DNA of 64,000 nucleotides from Flavobacterium buctense (GTDB lineage: Bacteria > Bacteroidota > Bacteroidia > Flavobacteriales > Flavobacteriaceae), in the NCBI RefSeq assembly GCF_014486695.1, contig NZ_JACTAB010000009.1, positions 1 through 64,000 of the forward strand. Reading direction: 5' to 3'. Numbering within the stretch: the stretch's first letter is position 1; every line of letters starts with the position of its first letter. Position numbers and translations under genes: made by a program. This document shows, in pieces, positions 39,027 through 46,493 of this stretch. The notes beneath the pieces are model-generated. The model was not told the origin of the DNA, searched no databases, and was given only the letters and a program-made list of their open reading frames with translations.

Positions 39027-39081
39027 TTACTGCACGTTTACTGCACGCTTATTCGACGTTAATAGAACGTTAATAGGACGC
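39027..39081. repeat. Degenerate 11-bp tandem repeat
   Basis: Five units of 11 bp in register, close to TTACTGCACGT, drift to TAATAGGACGC. The period is about one helical turn. Confidence 0.6.
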
Positions 39082-39292
39082 AGTAGCATTTTAGTGGCTT
39101 TCATAACGTTACCATGACGTTGATTGGGATTTGATTGGGCTTAGTAGAATTTGAAAAATGGCCTTATAAAACCTATTATAAGAATTTTATGTTAATAACT
39201 TGATGTAAATTACCCATTGATGGGGATGGATTGGTGGAGGGGAATTGGTTAAATTTGGGAAGACTGCTGATAGTGATTATACTTATCGGCCC

Positions 39293-39302
39293 GTTACCAG
39301 TA
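39293..39302 (+). other. Left cassette boundary (attC R'-like core)
   Basis: GTTACCAGTA is the exact reverse complement of TACTGGTAAC at 40002-40011, the right end of the same putative cassette. This is the relation expected between the two ends of an integron cassette. Confidence 0.5.
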
Positions 39303-39336
39303 ACTTTCAGAAAAATCGCAGTAGAAGAGAAACTAA

Positions 39337-39996
39337 ATGAAAATTCTAACTTGGAATATTGAAAGACCGAAAGCAGAAAATCAATTAATTCTTGATAAAC
39401 TTGCCGAATATGACGCAGAAATTATAATCTTAACAGAAACTAATTCTATAATTAAACTCGGTCAAGAATATACGTTTGTTGCAACAGAAACTTTGAAAAA
39501 TGGTTATGATGGTGTTCAATATAAAGCTGGCGAAAACAGAACCACAATTTGGACAAAATACAAAATTAGAATACAACATAAAACATACGATGGCTTTACT
39601 TCAGTTAGCGTCGAAATTGAAACTCCAAATGGTTTGCTTAATGTTTACGGAACTATAATCGGAGTTTTTGGCGGAATTGGAGAACGCTTTAAAAGTGATT
39701 TAGAAAAACAGCTTTTAGACTTTGAAAATCTACCAACAGAAAGTCCAATTTGCGTCGCTGGAGATTTAAACGTTACTTTTACGGGAAGAGTTTATCCAAG
39801 TCACGACGCCAGAAATAAATTAAATTCAGCATTTGAAAAATTAGAACTTAAAAATTTGACCGCCGAAATTGAAAATAACGTTGACCAAATTGTGATAAGT
39901 AAAAGTTTTATTAAAAATAGAAACGTGAAAATAGAAACTTGGAATCACGATAGAAAATTGAGCGACCATATTGGAATTTGTATAACTTTAGAATAA
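39337..39996 (+). CDS. Endonuclease/exonuclease/phosphatase-family protein (cassette gene 1)
   Basis: The 219-residue protein carries the EEP fold motifs in order: TWNIE (4-8), the metal-binding glutamate in LTETN, AGDLNV and the terminal LSDHIG. These residues coordinate Mg2+ and activate water, so it is probably active on a phosphodiester or phosphomonoester. The substrate is unknown. The stop is 5 bp before an attC-like inverted repeat, and all four genes of this block lie on the same strand. Confidence 0.85.
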   Translation: MKILTWNIERPKAENQLILDKLAEYDAEIIILTETNSIIKLGQEYTFVATETLKNGYDGVQYKAGENRTTIWTKYKIRIQHKTYDGFTSVSVEIETPNGLLNVYGTIIGVFGGIGERFKSDLEKQLLDFENLPTESPICVAGDLNVTFTGRVYPSHDARNKLNSAFEKLELKNLTAEIENNVDQIVISKSFIKNRNVKIETWNHDRKLSDHIGICITLE

Positions 39997-40001
39997 AAAG
40001 C

Positions 40002-40136
40002 TACTGGTAACAGCCGTTTCTCGCAATTGCGAATTTTGTGGTAAGTTCATGTTTACGTTTCGCAAGAATTTTTATCTTTAACAGAAAATATAAAGTTCCG
40101 AACTTCGCAACTGACGAGAAGCGGCGACACGTTAGC
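40002..40136 (+). other. attC-like recombination site 1
   Basis: The left end TACTGGTAACAGCCG (R''-like) and right end CGACACGTTAGC (R'-like) bracket long imperfectly paired arms: CGTTTCTCG (40015-40023) with CGAGAAGCG (40115-40123), and TTGCGAA (40027-40033) with TTCGCAA (40104-40110). Unpaired bases occur mainly on the right arm, as in attC sites. The length of about 130 bp is within the attC range. Confidence 0.55.
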
Positions 40137-40157
40137 TAAATTGCCAGAAAAAAAGTA

Positions 40158-40508
40158 ATGAAACGACAAAAATTTAGGTTTAAAAAAGAGTTTTATACTA
40201 TTGATGGAATATGGAATGTTCCGGGATATGTAATTAATTCGGGTTATGGCTATGATTTTAAAACTTATTGTTGCAAAAACTGCGGTGAAATTTTTGTCGA
40301 ACAAATTGAATCCAAAAGAAAACAGAATAGTGACGCTGAAAAAATGATTGATGATAGTTGTCCAAATTGCAATGTTAACTTAGTCAATAACTTAGTTGAT
40401 TATCCCGAAAATATATTTTACGAAAATAAATTATTTAAAAACAATAACGAAATTGATAAAATACACTTTAAAAATACTGAAATAGTAGAAGTGTATTCAT
40501 TAAATTAA
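40158..40508 (+). CDS. Small zinc-ribbon-like protein (cassette gene 2)
   Basis: The 116-residue product has two cysteine pairs, CKNC (about 40-43) and CPNC (about 70-73), in the spacing of a zinc ribbon. The rest is rich in Asn, Lys and aromatic residues. No family is recognised. An R''-like TAGCTATCAGCAG follows the stop, nearly complementary to the GTTAGCTA at its left boundary. Confidence 0.7.
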   Translation: MKRQKFRFKKEFYTIDGIWNVPGYVINSGYGYDFKTYCCKNCGEIFVEQIESKRKQNSDAEKMIDDSCPNCNVNLVNNLVDYPENIFYENKLFKNNNEIDKIHFKNTEIVEVYSLN

Positions 40509-40672
40509 GTACAGTAGCTATCAGCAGTTGGTTATAACTGCACTTGGGCTTACTTCGAATTTCCTCCGACCCCGAAACGTCGGGGCAAAAAGGAGTTTTA
40601 TATTTGGACTCATTAGTAATAAATCTATTCTAACTTTTTATTCATAAATTGTTGAACTTTAAAATATGATAT
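40509..40672. other. Spacer with degraded attC-like site 2 and a hairpin
   Basis: TAGCTATCAGCAG (one base off the expected TAGCTAAC) is followed by CAGTTGGTTATAACTG, which contains GTTATAAC. Further on, CCCCGA and TCGGGG form a 6-bp stem with flanking CTCC/GGAG. No gene is seen. Confidence 0.45.
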
Positions 40673-41020
40673 ATGAAACTACTTATTATATCCCTTTTTA
40701 CTGTCTTAAATTTTTCCGTTTTTGGGCAAGATGCTATTACACTAAGTTTTAAAAATGACTATGAAGATGTTTATCATCTTTCCTTGATAATATTCACTCC
40801 CGATGGGAAAGGTCAAACAAGAGTAAGTAATGTTGACCCGAATACTATTAAAGAATATAATTTCCCCGTTGGCACGGAAATTTATGTTGCTGACAATAAG
40901 CAGGAAGAATTTGCCATGAAAGGAAATGACATAAGAAAAACAAATGCAAAACCATGGCTAGTGGTATCTAAAGCTGATAACAATAGGATTGTTTTATTGA
41001 CTAGTATTAAGCTAAAGTAA
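40673..41020 (+). CDS. Small secreted protein (cassette gene 3)
   Basis: The 115-residue product has a signal peptide ending near VFGQ (residue 19). The mature part is a single beta-rich domain (TLSFKNDYEDVYHLSLIIF, then YNFPVGTEIYV). No family is recognised. An attC-like short site follows 26 bp after the stop. Confidence 0.7.
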   Translation: MKLLIISLFTVLNFSVFGQDAITLSFKNDYEDVYHLSLIIFTPDGKGQTRVSNVDPNTIKEYNFPVGTEIYVADNKQEEFAMKGNDIRKTNAKPWLVVSKADNNRIVLLTSIKLK

Positions 41021-41045
41021 ACTTTTCCCATTTATAAATGCCCAG

Positions 41046-41082
41046 CGCATAACAGCCGTTGTAAGTCGCGACATGTTATGGA
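41046..41082 (+). other. attC-like recombination site 3 (short)
   Basis: GCGCATAACAGCCGTT and GACATGTTATGG pair through CATAACA (41048-41054) and TGTTATG (41074-41080). AACAGCCGTT is shared with site 1. Confidence 0.5.
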
Positions 41083-41099
41083 CAATCAATAGGAAACAA

Positions 41100-41678
41100 A
41101 TGCAAAAAATCCACATCCTTTTTTTTAATCAATATATTTCAAAATCTAAAGCTATAAAAGCAATTAGTGAAAAGTATAATCTTTTCATTTGCAACTTTGG
41201 TGAACAGTTAAGAAAACAATTAATGGAAGAGGAAAACGAACTTGTTATTAGGATAAAATCTTTTATGGATAATGCTAATTTAATTCCTGATCATCTTATG
41301 GTAGAATTTTTTAAAAATAATATTAAAAGACAAAACCAAGATACTTTACTAATTGAATTTCCTAAAACTACTAAACAATTTTTGACACTAAAAAAAGTGC
41401 TAACTGATTTGGACATGGAAATTCAAATTATATGGCATATAAATCAAAAAAATACTGAGGAATATATGATTCAATACTTCAAAAATCCAAAGGCAAAATT
41501 ATGGCTTGATAAATATGGTGATGAAGTCAGAGAAAAATGGTTTCAGGATTTTGAAAAAAACCAAATTTTTATTGCGGAAATGCAGAAGTTGACAAAGAAT
41601 GAGAAGTGGAAAGTAATAGAAGTAGATTATGAAACGGAAATAGACGAAGAATTAATTACTAAGAAGATTAATGCCTAG
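41100..41678 (+). CDS. Adenylate-kinase-like protein without a P-loop (cassette gene 4)
   Basis: The ATG at 41100 gives 192 residues. The order of segments follows adenylate kinase: an N-terminal strand, AIKAISEKYN, GEQLRKQLMEE (for TGDMLR), IKSFMDNANLIPDHLMVEFF (for the IMD.GKLVPDEL helix) and LLIEFPKTTKQF (for LLDGFPRT). The Walker A motif GxxGxGK is replaced by FFNQYISKSK, with no glycine. Phosphotransfer by the usual route is therefore doubtful. It could be an ADK-fold binding protein, inhibitor or toxin-type protein. The stop is 1 bp before GCATAAC, the next R''-like motif. Confidence 0.7.
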   Translation: MQKIHILFFNQYISKSKAIKAISEKYNLFICNFGEQLRKQLMEEENELVIRIKSFMDNANLIPDHLMVEFFKNNIKRQNQDTLLIEFPKTTKQFLTLKKVLTDLDMEIQIIWHINQKNTEEYMIQYFKNPKAKLWLDKYGDEVREKWFQDFEKNQIFIAEMQKLTKNEKWKVIEVDYETEIDEELITKKINA

Positions 41679-41679
41679 A

Positions 41680-41697
41680 GCATAACAACAGTTTCCA
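41680..41697 (+). other. R''-like motif ending the cassette block
   Basis: GCATAACAACAGTTTCC begins right after the stop of cassette gene 4. No paired right half was found before the convergent gene, so the last site may be truncated. Confidence 0.4.
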
Positions 41698-41752
41698 ACA
41701 ATTCCTACCCTTATTTTATCCCGAATTCCCTAACTCCCTACTCCTTATACTC

Positions 41753-42175
41753 CTATTCCGTATAATCCTTACTCCTTTCCCCTTGTATAAACATCTTTAA
41801 ACTAGTAAAGTGAATGGTGAAAGGCACGGCTTTCCAATGCTTTTCTTCCTCCGTTTCGGGGCTGGTATATTGGTACCAAAGCGTGTACGACGCATTGTCA
41901 AATCCCTTTTCAAAAATTGGCACCCCGGTTTCATCGCATTCAATGCCCCAGGTTACCGCTTTTTTGGGTTGTTCATGCAATTGGTAAAAACCACTGCCAT
42001 TGCCGTTTAATTCTACTGTAGGTTCAGCTCCTTTAAAAAAATACGTTCCGGTAATCGGATAATCAATGTTGGTGGTTAGATAATGAATCCCGTCTTTGGC
42101 TTCAATTTTAGTCTGCGCCAACGTGTCAAAAACAAAAAGCAACAGCGCCACAAGGAGTAATTTTTTTGACTTCAT
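41753..42175 (-). CDS. Small secreted protein of unknown function
   Basis: The 140-residue product has a signal peptide (cut near DTLAQ, residue 21). The mature domain begins KIEAKDGIHYLT and is beta-rich with several Trp/Tyr residues (WYQYTSPETEE). No family is recognised. It ends close to the cassette block but on the other strand, so it is outside it. Confidence 0.65.
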   Translation of the reverse strand: MKSKKLLLVALLLFVFDTLAQTKIEAKDGIHYLTTNIDYPITGTYFFKGAEPTVELNGNGSGFYQLHEQPKKAVTWGIECDETGVPIFEKGFDNASYTLWYQYTSPETEEEKHWKAVPFTIHFTSLKMFIQGERSKDYTE

Positions 42176-42344
42176 AAGTTTTAAGTTTACTTTAAAATAA
42201 AAATAGAAACTAATCCAAACCGTTCATCGTTGCGATACAATTAGTTATGAACAGTTTAAACCTCTAAATGTTGATTTCTTCGATAAAAACAAAGCTTTCT
42301 AATTTCAGAATTTTAAAAAAATATTATTTTGTGGTAGGGTATTT

Positions 42345-42352
42345 TATCTTTG
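42345..42352 (+). promoter_or_regulatory. Putative -7 element of the Asp-rich lipoprotein gene
   Basis: TATCTTTG fits TAnnTTTG and would give a leader of about 32 nt. This supports the ATG at 42388 rather than one at 42268. Confidence 0.5.
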
Positions 42353-42387
42353 CAGTGTTCTATAGCAAATCTAAAAATCTATATGGT

Positions 42388-43113
42388 ATGAAAAAATTAA
42401 AAAGCTTATTAGGAATTATTGCCTTACTACTCATCATGGCATCTTGTTCAAGTGACAGTGGCAGCAACGAAAACAATGTAAACATTGTGGCCAGAGCAAC
42501 TTATTCTCCGGCAGCAAACAAAACTACATTAAACAGTGATGTGGTGTTGTCAACATTCAAAATCAACATTAGAGAAATTGAATTCGAATTAGCTGAGGGA
42601 AGCGACGACGACGACGATGATTCTGATGGTGATACAGACGATGACGGATATTACGACAGTGACGAAGAATTCGAATTGTACGGTCCGTTTGAATTAGATT
42701 TATTAAATCAAAACGCTCCGGTAACTTCAGTAACTGTTCCTAACGGAACGTACGAAGAAGTGGAGTTCAAACTACACAAAAGCACCAACAGCGCTTCGTC
42801 AATGTTTAACAAATCAATTGAAATTACAGGAACCATAAACGGTACACCTTTCATTTTCTGGCACACTATTGATGAAGACTTCGAAATTGATTATGAAGAC
42901 AACAACCAAAACTTGGTAATCAGCAACAATTCTTATGATTTAGTTTTCAACTTCGATTTAAATCAAGTATTAAGTTTAGTAGATTTAAGTGGTGCTGTTG
43001 ACGGTGATGGTGATGGTGTAATCGAGATTGGACCAAACGATACCGATGGTAACCAAGCCTTGGCCAACCTTTTAGAGGACAGCATAGAAGATTCTTGCGA
43101 CCTAGACGATTAA
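42388..43113 (+). CDS. DUF4382-like lipoprotein with Asp-rich insert
   Basis: The 241-residue lipoprotein has lipobox MASC. Residues about 25-60 and 95-200 follow the DUF4382 pattern (FKINIREIEFEL; FELDLLNQN; VPNGTYEEVEFKL). Between them lies a highly acidic stretch with DDDDDDSDGDTDDD (about 73-86), and a second DGDGDGV motif lies near 208-214. These could bind Ca2+. The function is unknown. A related protein is encoded at 22128. Confidence 0.78.
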   Translation: MKKLKSLLGIIALLLIMASCSSDSGSNENNVNIVARATYSPAANKTTLNSDVVLSTFKINIREIEFELAEGSDDDDDDSDGDTDDDGYYDSDEEFELYGPFELDLLNQNAPVTSVTVPNGTYEEVEFKLHKSTNSASSMFNKSIEITGTINGTPFIFWHTIDEDFEIDYEDNNQNLVISNNSYDLVFNFDLNQVLSLVDLSGAVDGDGDGVIEIGPNDTDGNQALANLLEDSIEDSCDLDD

Positions 43114-43139
43114 GTTTTTTGAGATTAGAGTTAAGTATG

Positions 43140-43174
43140 GCCCCAACGACATTACAATCGTTGGGGCTTTTTTT
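43140..43174 (+). terminator. Rho-independent terminator
   Basis: GCCCCAACGA and TCGTTGGGGC form a 10-bp stem with a T-run. Confidence 0.92.
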
Positions 43175-43223
43175 AGCCCCTTACTGAAAACCAATCCTTT
43201 TAAAAACTGAGCAATTCCTTTAA

Positions 43224-43243
43224 CTGTAGAACATATTCTACAG
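43224..43243. promoter_or_regulatory. Palindromic operator candidate 1 (upstream of the kinase gene)
   Basis: CTGTAGAA-CATA-TTCTACAG. The centre is 52.5 bp before the T of the -7 element at 43286, or about position -63. The same site with the same spacing recurs at 45863-45882. Confidence 0.75.
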
Positions 43244-43285
43244 TCAATATTTAAATGTATTACACACTAATCACTTAAAGTGGCC

Positions 43286-43293
43286 TACTTTTG
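43286..43293 (+). promoter_or_regulatory. Putative -7 element of the kinase/regulator operon
   Basis: TACTTTTG matches TAnnTTTG. There is no -33 TTTG, as might be expected for an activator-dependent promoter. Confidence 0.6.
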
Positions 43294-43386
43294 TATCATA
43301 AATTAAATTAAAAAATTAATTTTGCCGCCCCCAACTCTTTAACATTTGTTTATACCTACAACAAACAAATAGTAAAAAGCTCCATA

Positions 43387-45117
43387 TTGAACTCAATCCA
43401 TCTTAAAAAATTAAAGTTTGAAGATCGAAAAGTTGTGCATTATACCCTGCTGGGGTGCATTATTCTTTTACAACTTCTGGCCCTACTCCTTTGGTACAAT
43501 GAAACTGCCAATGAGGACAAAATTACAGCATCATTTGATGCTATCGATCAAGCCAGTCAAGTAAATCAATTCACCGGAAGGGTGAATAGCGCCATTATTA
43601 AATCACAAGAATATTTTAATAATTACATTACTACTAAAGACCCAAATTCGTTGAACAACTATTTGGGTTCGTTAAAAGAAACGAGTTTATTGATTGACAG
43701 TTTGACACTATCAACCAAGAATAGAGACGATTTTAAAAACTTATTGGCCCGAAAAAACAAAGCCACTGCCGATATACTGTTGCTGAAATCATCCATAGAT
43801 TCTATCATCGATCGACAAATTCATCCCAATCAGGAAGAAGTGGCGGCGCCTTTTAGATTTGACAGTCTTAACTATAACAAAGTGCTGGACAGTATTGATA
43901 CCAATACCTCTATTAAAATTGACAGTATCTCCCGAAAAGGATTATTAGGCAGACTACTTGCTGCTTTTTCCGGTAAAATTGAAATTCAAAAGGAACAGCT
44001 GAATACGGTGGTGACCATGAAATATAAAGACAAAATCATAACGGGTACACTCGAGGAGCAAATGAAATATTTGTTTATGGCCAGTAATAAATACTACGCT
44101 GTAGAGTTCAACAAATTAAAAGCAGCCTTTCAAAACCTGAGAAAAAAAGATATTGAGTTGGTGAAATTCAACAGCGAATTGCTAATGCTAAGCCAAAGCA
44201 CACTGCCCGACTTCACAACTGCTGCCAATGATTTAAAATTCAACAGCCAACAAAGACTAAAAGACCAATTTGAAACCAACAAAGCCATTCGAAATTACTC
44301 GATTGTAGCGGTTATTTTCTTAATGTTTGTTATCTCACTCATCCTATTCGGATTCACACGCTTGGCCTTTGAGTATGAAAAAAGGCTGACTGTCGCACAA
44401 GAGAAAATTCGACAAAGCCTAAATTTTAAAAATAGAATTATGGGAATGATTAGCCACGAGATTCGTTCGCCGCTTAGTCTTATTTCTATTTACAGTAAAA
44501 TGATAAGTGCTTCAGTGAAAGACAAGGAAGTGAAAGAAACTTTTAAATCGGTTGAATTTACTACTAACTCATTATTATTATTGTCCAATCAGATCTTAGA
44601 ATATTCTAAAGATGAAAATCGAAAACCGGCATTACAACACAAGAATTTTTATCTGAAAAATGAAATCGAACAAATCATCAATGCCATGACTTCTTTAGTA
44701 GAAAGCAAAGGCAACAAGTTGAGTTTAAAGTCTGATTTAAAAACCGATTACGAAGTCTATTCGGACGCGACAAAGATTCACCAATTGTTTTACAACATCA
44801 TTGGCAATGCCAACAAGTTTACCGATAAAGGCCAAATCAAGGTTAGCTTAGAGCAAGACCATGTCTCTGACTATGAAGTAAATCTAAAAATCTCTATTGA
44901 AGATAACGGCATAGGAATTGCTAAAACTGATTTGGAGAATATTTTCGAATCTTATTACCAAGGTACCGTTTCAGCTAAAGTTAATGATTTAGGCGTTGGT
45001 TTAGGCTTAAATCTCTGCAAAGAAATAGTTGCGCTTTTTGAAGGTGAAATCACCGTCGAGAGCGAAGAAGGCAAAGGCACTAAGGTGATGTTTAATTTGA
45101 TTTTAAGCAAAGTCTAA
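43387..45117 (+). CDS. Membrane sensor histidine kinase
   Basis: The 576-residue kinase starts at a TTG codon, as no ATG lies near the N terminus. A first transmembrane helix (about 20-38) and a second (about 305-327) frame a long helical extracytoplasmic region. The dimerisation/phosphoacceptor motif MISHEIRSPL carries H357. ATPase motifs follow: N box (YNIIGNANKFTDKG), G1 (DNGIGIAK) and G2 (GVGLGLNLC). It is 24 bp upstream of its response regulator. The signal is unknown. Confidence 0.92.
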   Translation: MNSIHLKKLKFEDRKVVHYTLLGCIILLQLLALLLWYNETANEDKITASFDAIDQASQVNQFTGRVNSAIIKSQEYFNNYITTKDPNSLNNYLGSLKETSLLIDSLTLSTKNRDDFKNLLARKNKATADILLLKSSIDSIIDRQIHPNQEEVAAPFRFDSLNYNKVLDSIDTNTSIKIDSISRKGLLGRLLAAFSGKIEIQKEQLNTVVTMKYKDKIITGTLEEQMKYLFMASNKYYAVEFNKLKAAFQNLRKKDIELVKFNSELLMLSQSTLPDFTTAANDLKFNSQQRLKDQFETNKAIRNYSIVAVIFLMFVISLILFGFTRLAFEYEKRLTVAQEKIRQSLNFKNRIMGMISHEIRSPLSLISIYSKMISASVKDKEVKETFKSVEFTTNSLLLLSNQILEYSKDENRKPALQHKNFYLKNEIEQIINAMTSLVESKGNKLSLKSDLKTDYEVYSDATKIHQLFYNIIGNANKFTDKGQIKVSLEQDHVSDYEVNLKISIEDNGIGIAKTDLENIFESYYQGTVSAKVNDLGVGLGLNLCKEIVALFEGEITVESEEGKGTKVMFNLILSKV

Positions 45118-45141
45118 CCTATAACGTAACGCAGAATCCAA

Positions 45142-45780
45142 ATGAAACCAACACAAAACTTTACCTTTTTAGTGGCCGATGATCATAGCATCGTGAGACA
45201 AGGCGTTTCTTTATTAATTAAAGAGTTGTTTTTTAATGCCAAAATCCACCAAGCCGGTAATTTTAAAGAAACGCTCAAAGTCCTCAAAGAAACCCCTATT
45301 GATTTGCTTATTCTTGATATCAACTTTCCCGACGGCAACAGTTTAAACATTCTTGCCGACATTAAAATCATACAACCCGAAATTAAAATACTAATCCTAT
45401 CAGCTTATGACGAAGACATCTATGCGCTTCGCTATTTGAATGCCGGCGCTTCAGGCTATTTGAACAAAGGCAGTAGTGAGGAAGAAATGAAACAAGCTTT
45501 AAAAAGCATGATGCTCTCTGGGAAGTACATTACCCAAAACATCAAAGACCGAATTTTAGATTCCTATATTTCGAAAAAACCGATCAATCCCTTAGAACTA
45601 CTTTCCAATAGAGAGGTTGAAGTCGCCCGACTATTAATCAAAGGCTATGGCAATATGGAAATTGCTGAACAGTTGCAAGTAAAGAAATCAACCGTGAGTA
45701 CTTTTAAGAATAGAATCTTTGAAAAATTAGAGATTAACAACCTAGCCGATTTGATTGATTTTTTTCAACTGTACAATTAA
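45142..45780 (+). CDS. NarL/FixJ-type response regulator
   Basis: The 212-residue regulator has a receiver domain with the acidic pair in VADDHS and the phosphoacceptor D59 in LLILDINFP. A LuxR-type HTH (about 148-212) follows, with SNREVEVARLLIKGYGNMEIAEQL and KKSTVSTFKNRIFEKL. It should dimerise and bind a palindrome. Palindromes upstream of its own operon and of the next gene are good candidates. It is the partner of the kinase upstream. Confidence 0.93.
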   Translation: MKPTQNFTFLVADDHSIVRQGVSLLIKELFFNAKIHQAGNFKETLKVLKETPIDLLILDINFPDGNSLNILADIKIIQPEIKILILSAYDEDIYALRYLNAGASGYLNKGSSEEEMKQALKSMMLSGKYITQNIKDRILDSYISKKPINPLELLSNREVEVARLLIKGYGNMEIAEQLQVKKSTVSTFKNRIFEKLEINNLADLIDFFQLYN

Positions 45781-45834
45781 AGAAAATTGGTTTTCCTTTT
45801 GAAAATCAGTTTACTAATCTAACCAATTTGTTCG

Positions 45835-45864
45835 AAAAGCAACCTCTACAGGTTGCTTTTTTTT
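45835..45864 (+). terminator. Rho-independent terminator after the regulator gene
   Basis: AAAAGCAACC and GGTTGCTTTT pair around TCTACA, with a T-run that touches operator candidate 2. Confidence 0.88.
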
Positions 45865-45882
45865 GTAGAAGCAATTCTACAA
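45863..45882. promoter_or_regulatory. Palindromic operator candidate 2 (downstream of the regulator gene)
   Basis: TTGTAGAA-GCAA-TTCTACAA shares half-site TGTAGAA with candidate 1. Its centre is again 52.5 bp before a -7 element (45925). An extra half-site, AATTCTACAA, lies at 45895-45904. Confidence 0.75.
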
Positions 45883-45924
45883 CAAACCCTCGCCAATTCT
45901 ACAAATAACTCCTTTTCATTGCTT

Positions 45925-45932
45925 TAGATTTG
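45925..45932 (+). promoter_or_regulatory. Putative -7 element of the DUF4870-like gene
   Basis: TAGATTTG matches TAnnTTTG. The leader to the ATG at 46121 would be about 185 nt. Confidence 0.6.
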
Positions 45933-46010
45933 CCGATGTGAAATCATGGTCGGATAGAAGTCAAACCATGAAAGTAGTAAGTAGTTTTAAACAATGATTG
46001 TGGGTTCCTT

Positions 46011-46062
46011 AAACCCTATTGTCTTGAAATAGTAGCTAACACTATAAGAGTCGATAGGGTTG
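46011..46062 (+). other. Inverted repeat in the long 5' leader
   Basis: AACCCTAT (46012-46019) and ATAGGGTT (46054-46061) can close a 34-nt loop. A nine-codon frame (45968-45997) lies just before it. It may affect translation or stability of the downstream message. Confidence 0.4.
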
Positions 46063-46120
46063 AAAGGATTACTGAAATAGTCAAATTAAAATTATAAATG
46101 AGATTTTGGAGCCGTTAAAA

Positions 46121-46453
46121 ATGATGCATAAAAATACCGTTTCAGTAGTGAGTTATTTGACCATTATAGGCTGGATGATCGCTTATATGGAATTTAGAAA
46201 AGGTGCAAAATCCTCTTTAGTGAAATTTCATCTAGAACAATCATTCGGATTGGCTATTTTAGTGATTTTGACCAATATAGTAATGGCTATTCCTATCTAT
46301 TTTGATTCCTTTTTTATCCTATTATTAATTATTAACAACATGGGATTGGTTATACTTTGGATTGCCGGATTGATAAGTGCTTATTATGGTGTGAGACTGC
46401 CATTGCCAATTATCGGATTTTATTTTAAAGATAAGTTTCGTTTTATCCAATAG
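46121..46453 (+). CDS. Small membrane protein (DUF4870-like)
   Basis: The ATG at 46121 gives 110 residues; a TTG at 46106 is less likely. SYLTIIGWMIAYM begins the first of about three hydrophobic helices. KSSLVKFHLEQSFGLAIL resembles DUF4870/Tic20-like small membrane proteins. It is probably the first gene under operator candidate 2, together with the gene that follows. Function is unknown. Confidence 0.75.
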   Translation: MMHKNTVSVVSYLTIIGWMIAYMEFRKGAKSSLVKFHLEQSFGLAILVILTNIVMAIPIYFDSFFILLLIINNMGLVILWIAGLISAYYGVRLPLPIIGFYFKDKFRFIQ

Positions 46454-46493
46454 TTAACCATCCCATTTTTTTTAAGAATAGCTGAGGTATTTT

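Larger units (their letters stand above)
38693..39336. other. Repeat-rich non-coding spacer between clpB and the cassette region
   Basis: No convincing gene is seen in 644 bp. The spacer holds a CTAAGG half-element, a 41-bp tandem hairpin repeat, ACTGATCACTGA-type words (about 38988-39024) and a degenerate 11-bp tandem repeat. It separates the core gene clpB from the cassette-like genes. Confidence 0.7.

Noticed and set aside
41073..41099. Upstream start for cassette gene 4
   Set aside because: That ATG lies inside the attC-like site. The ATG at 41100 gives the adenylate-kinase-like first strand.
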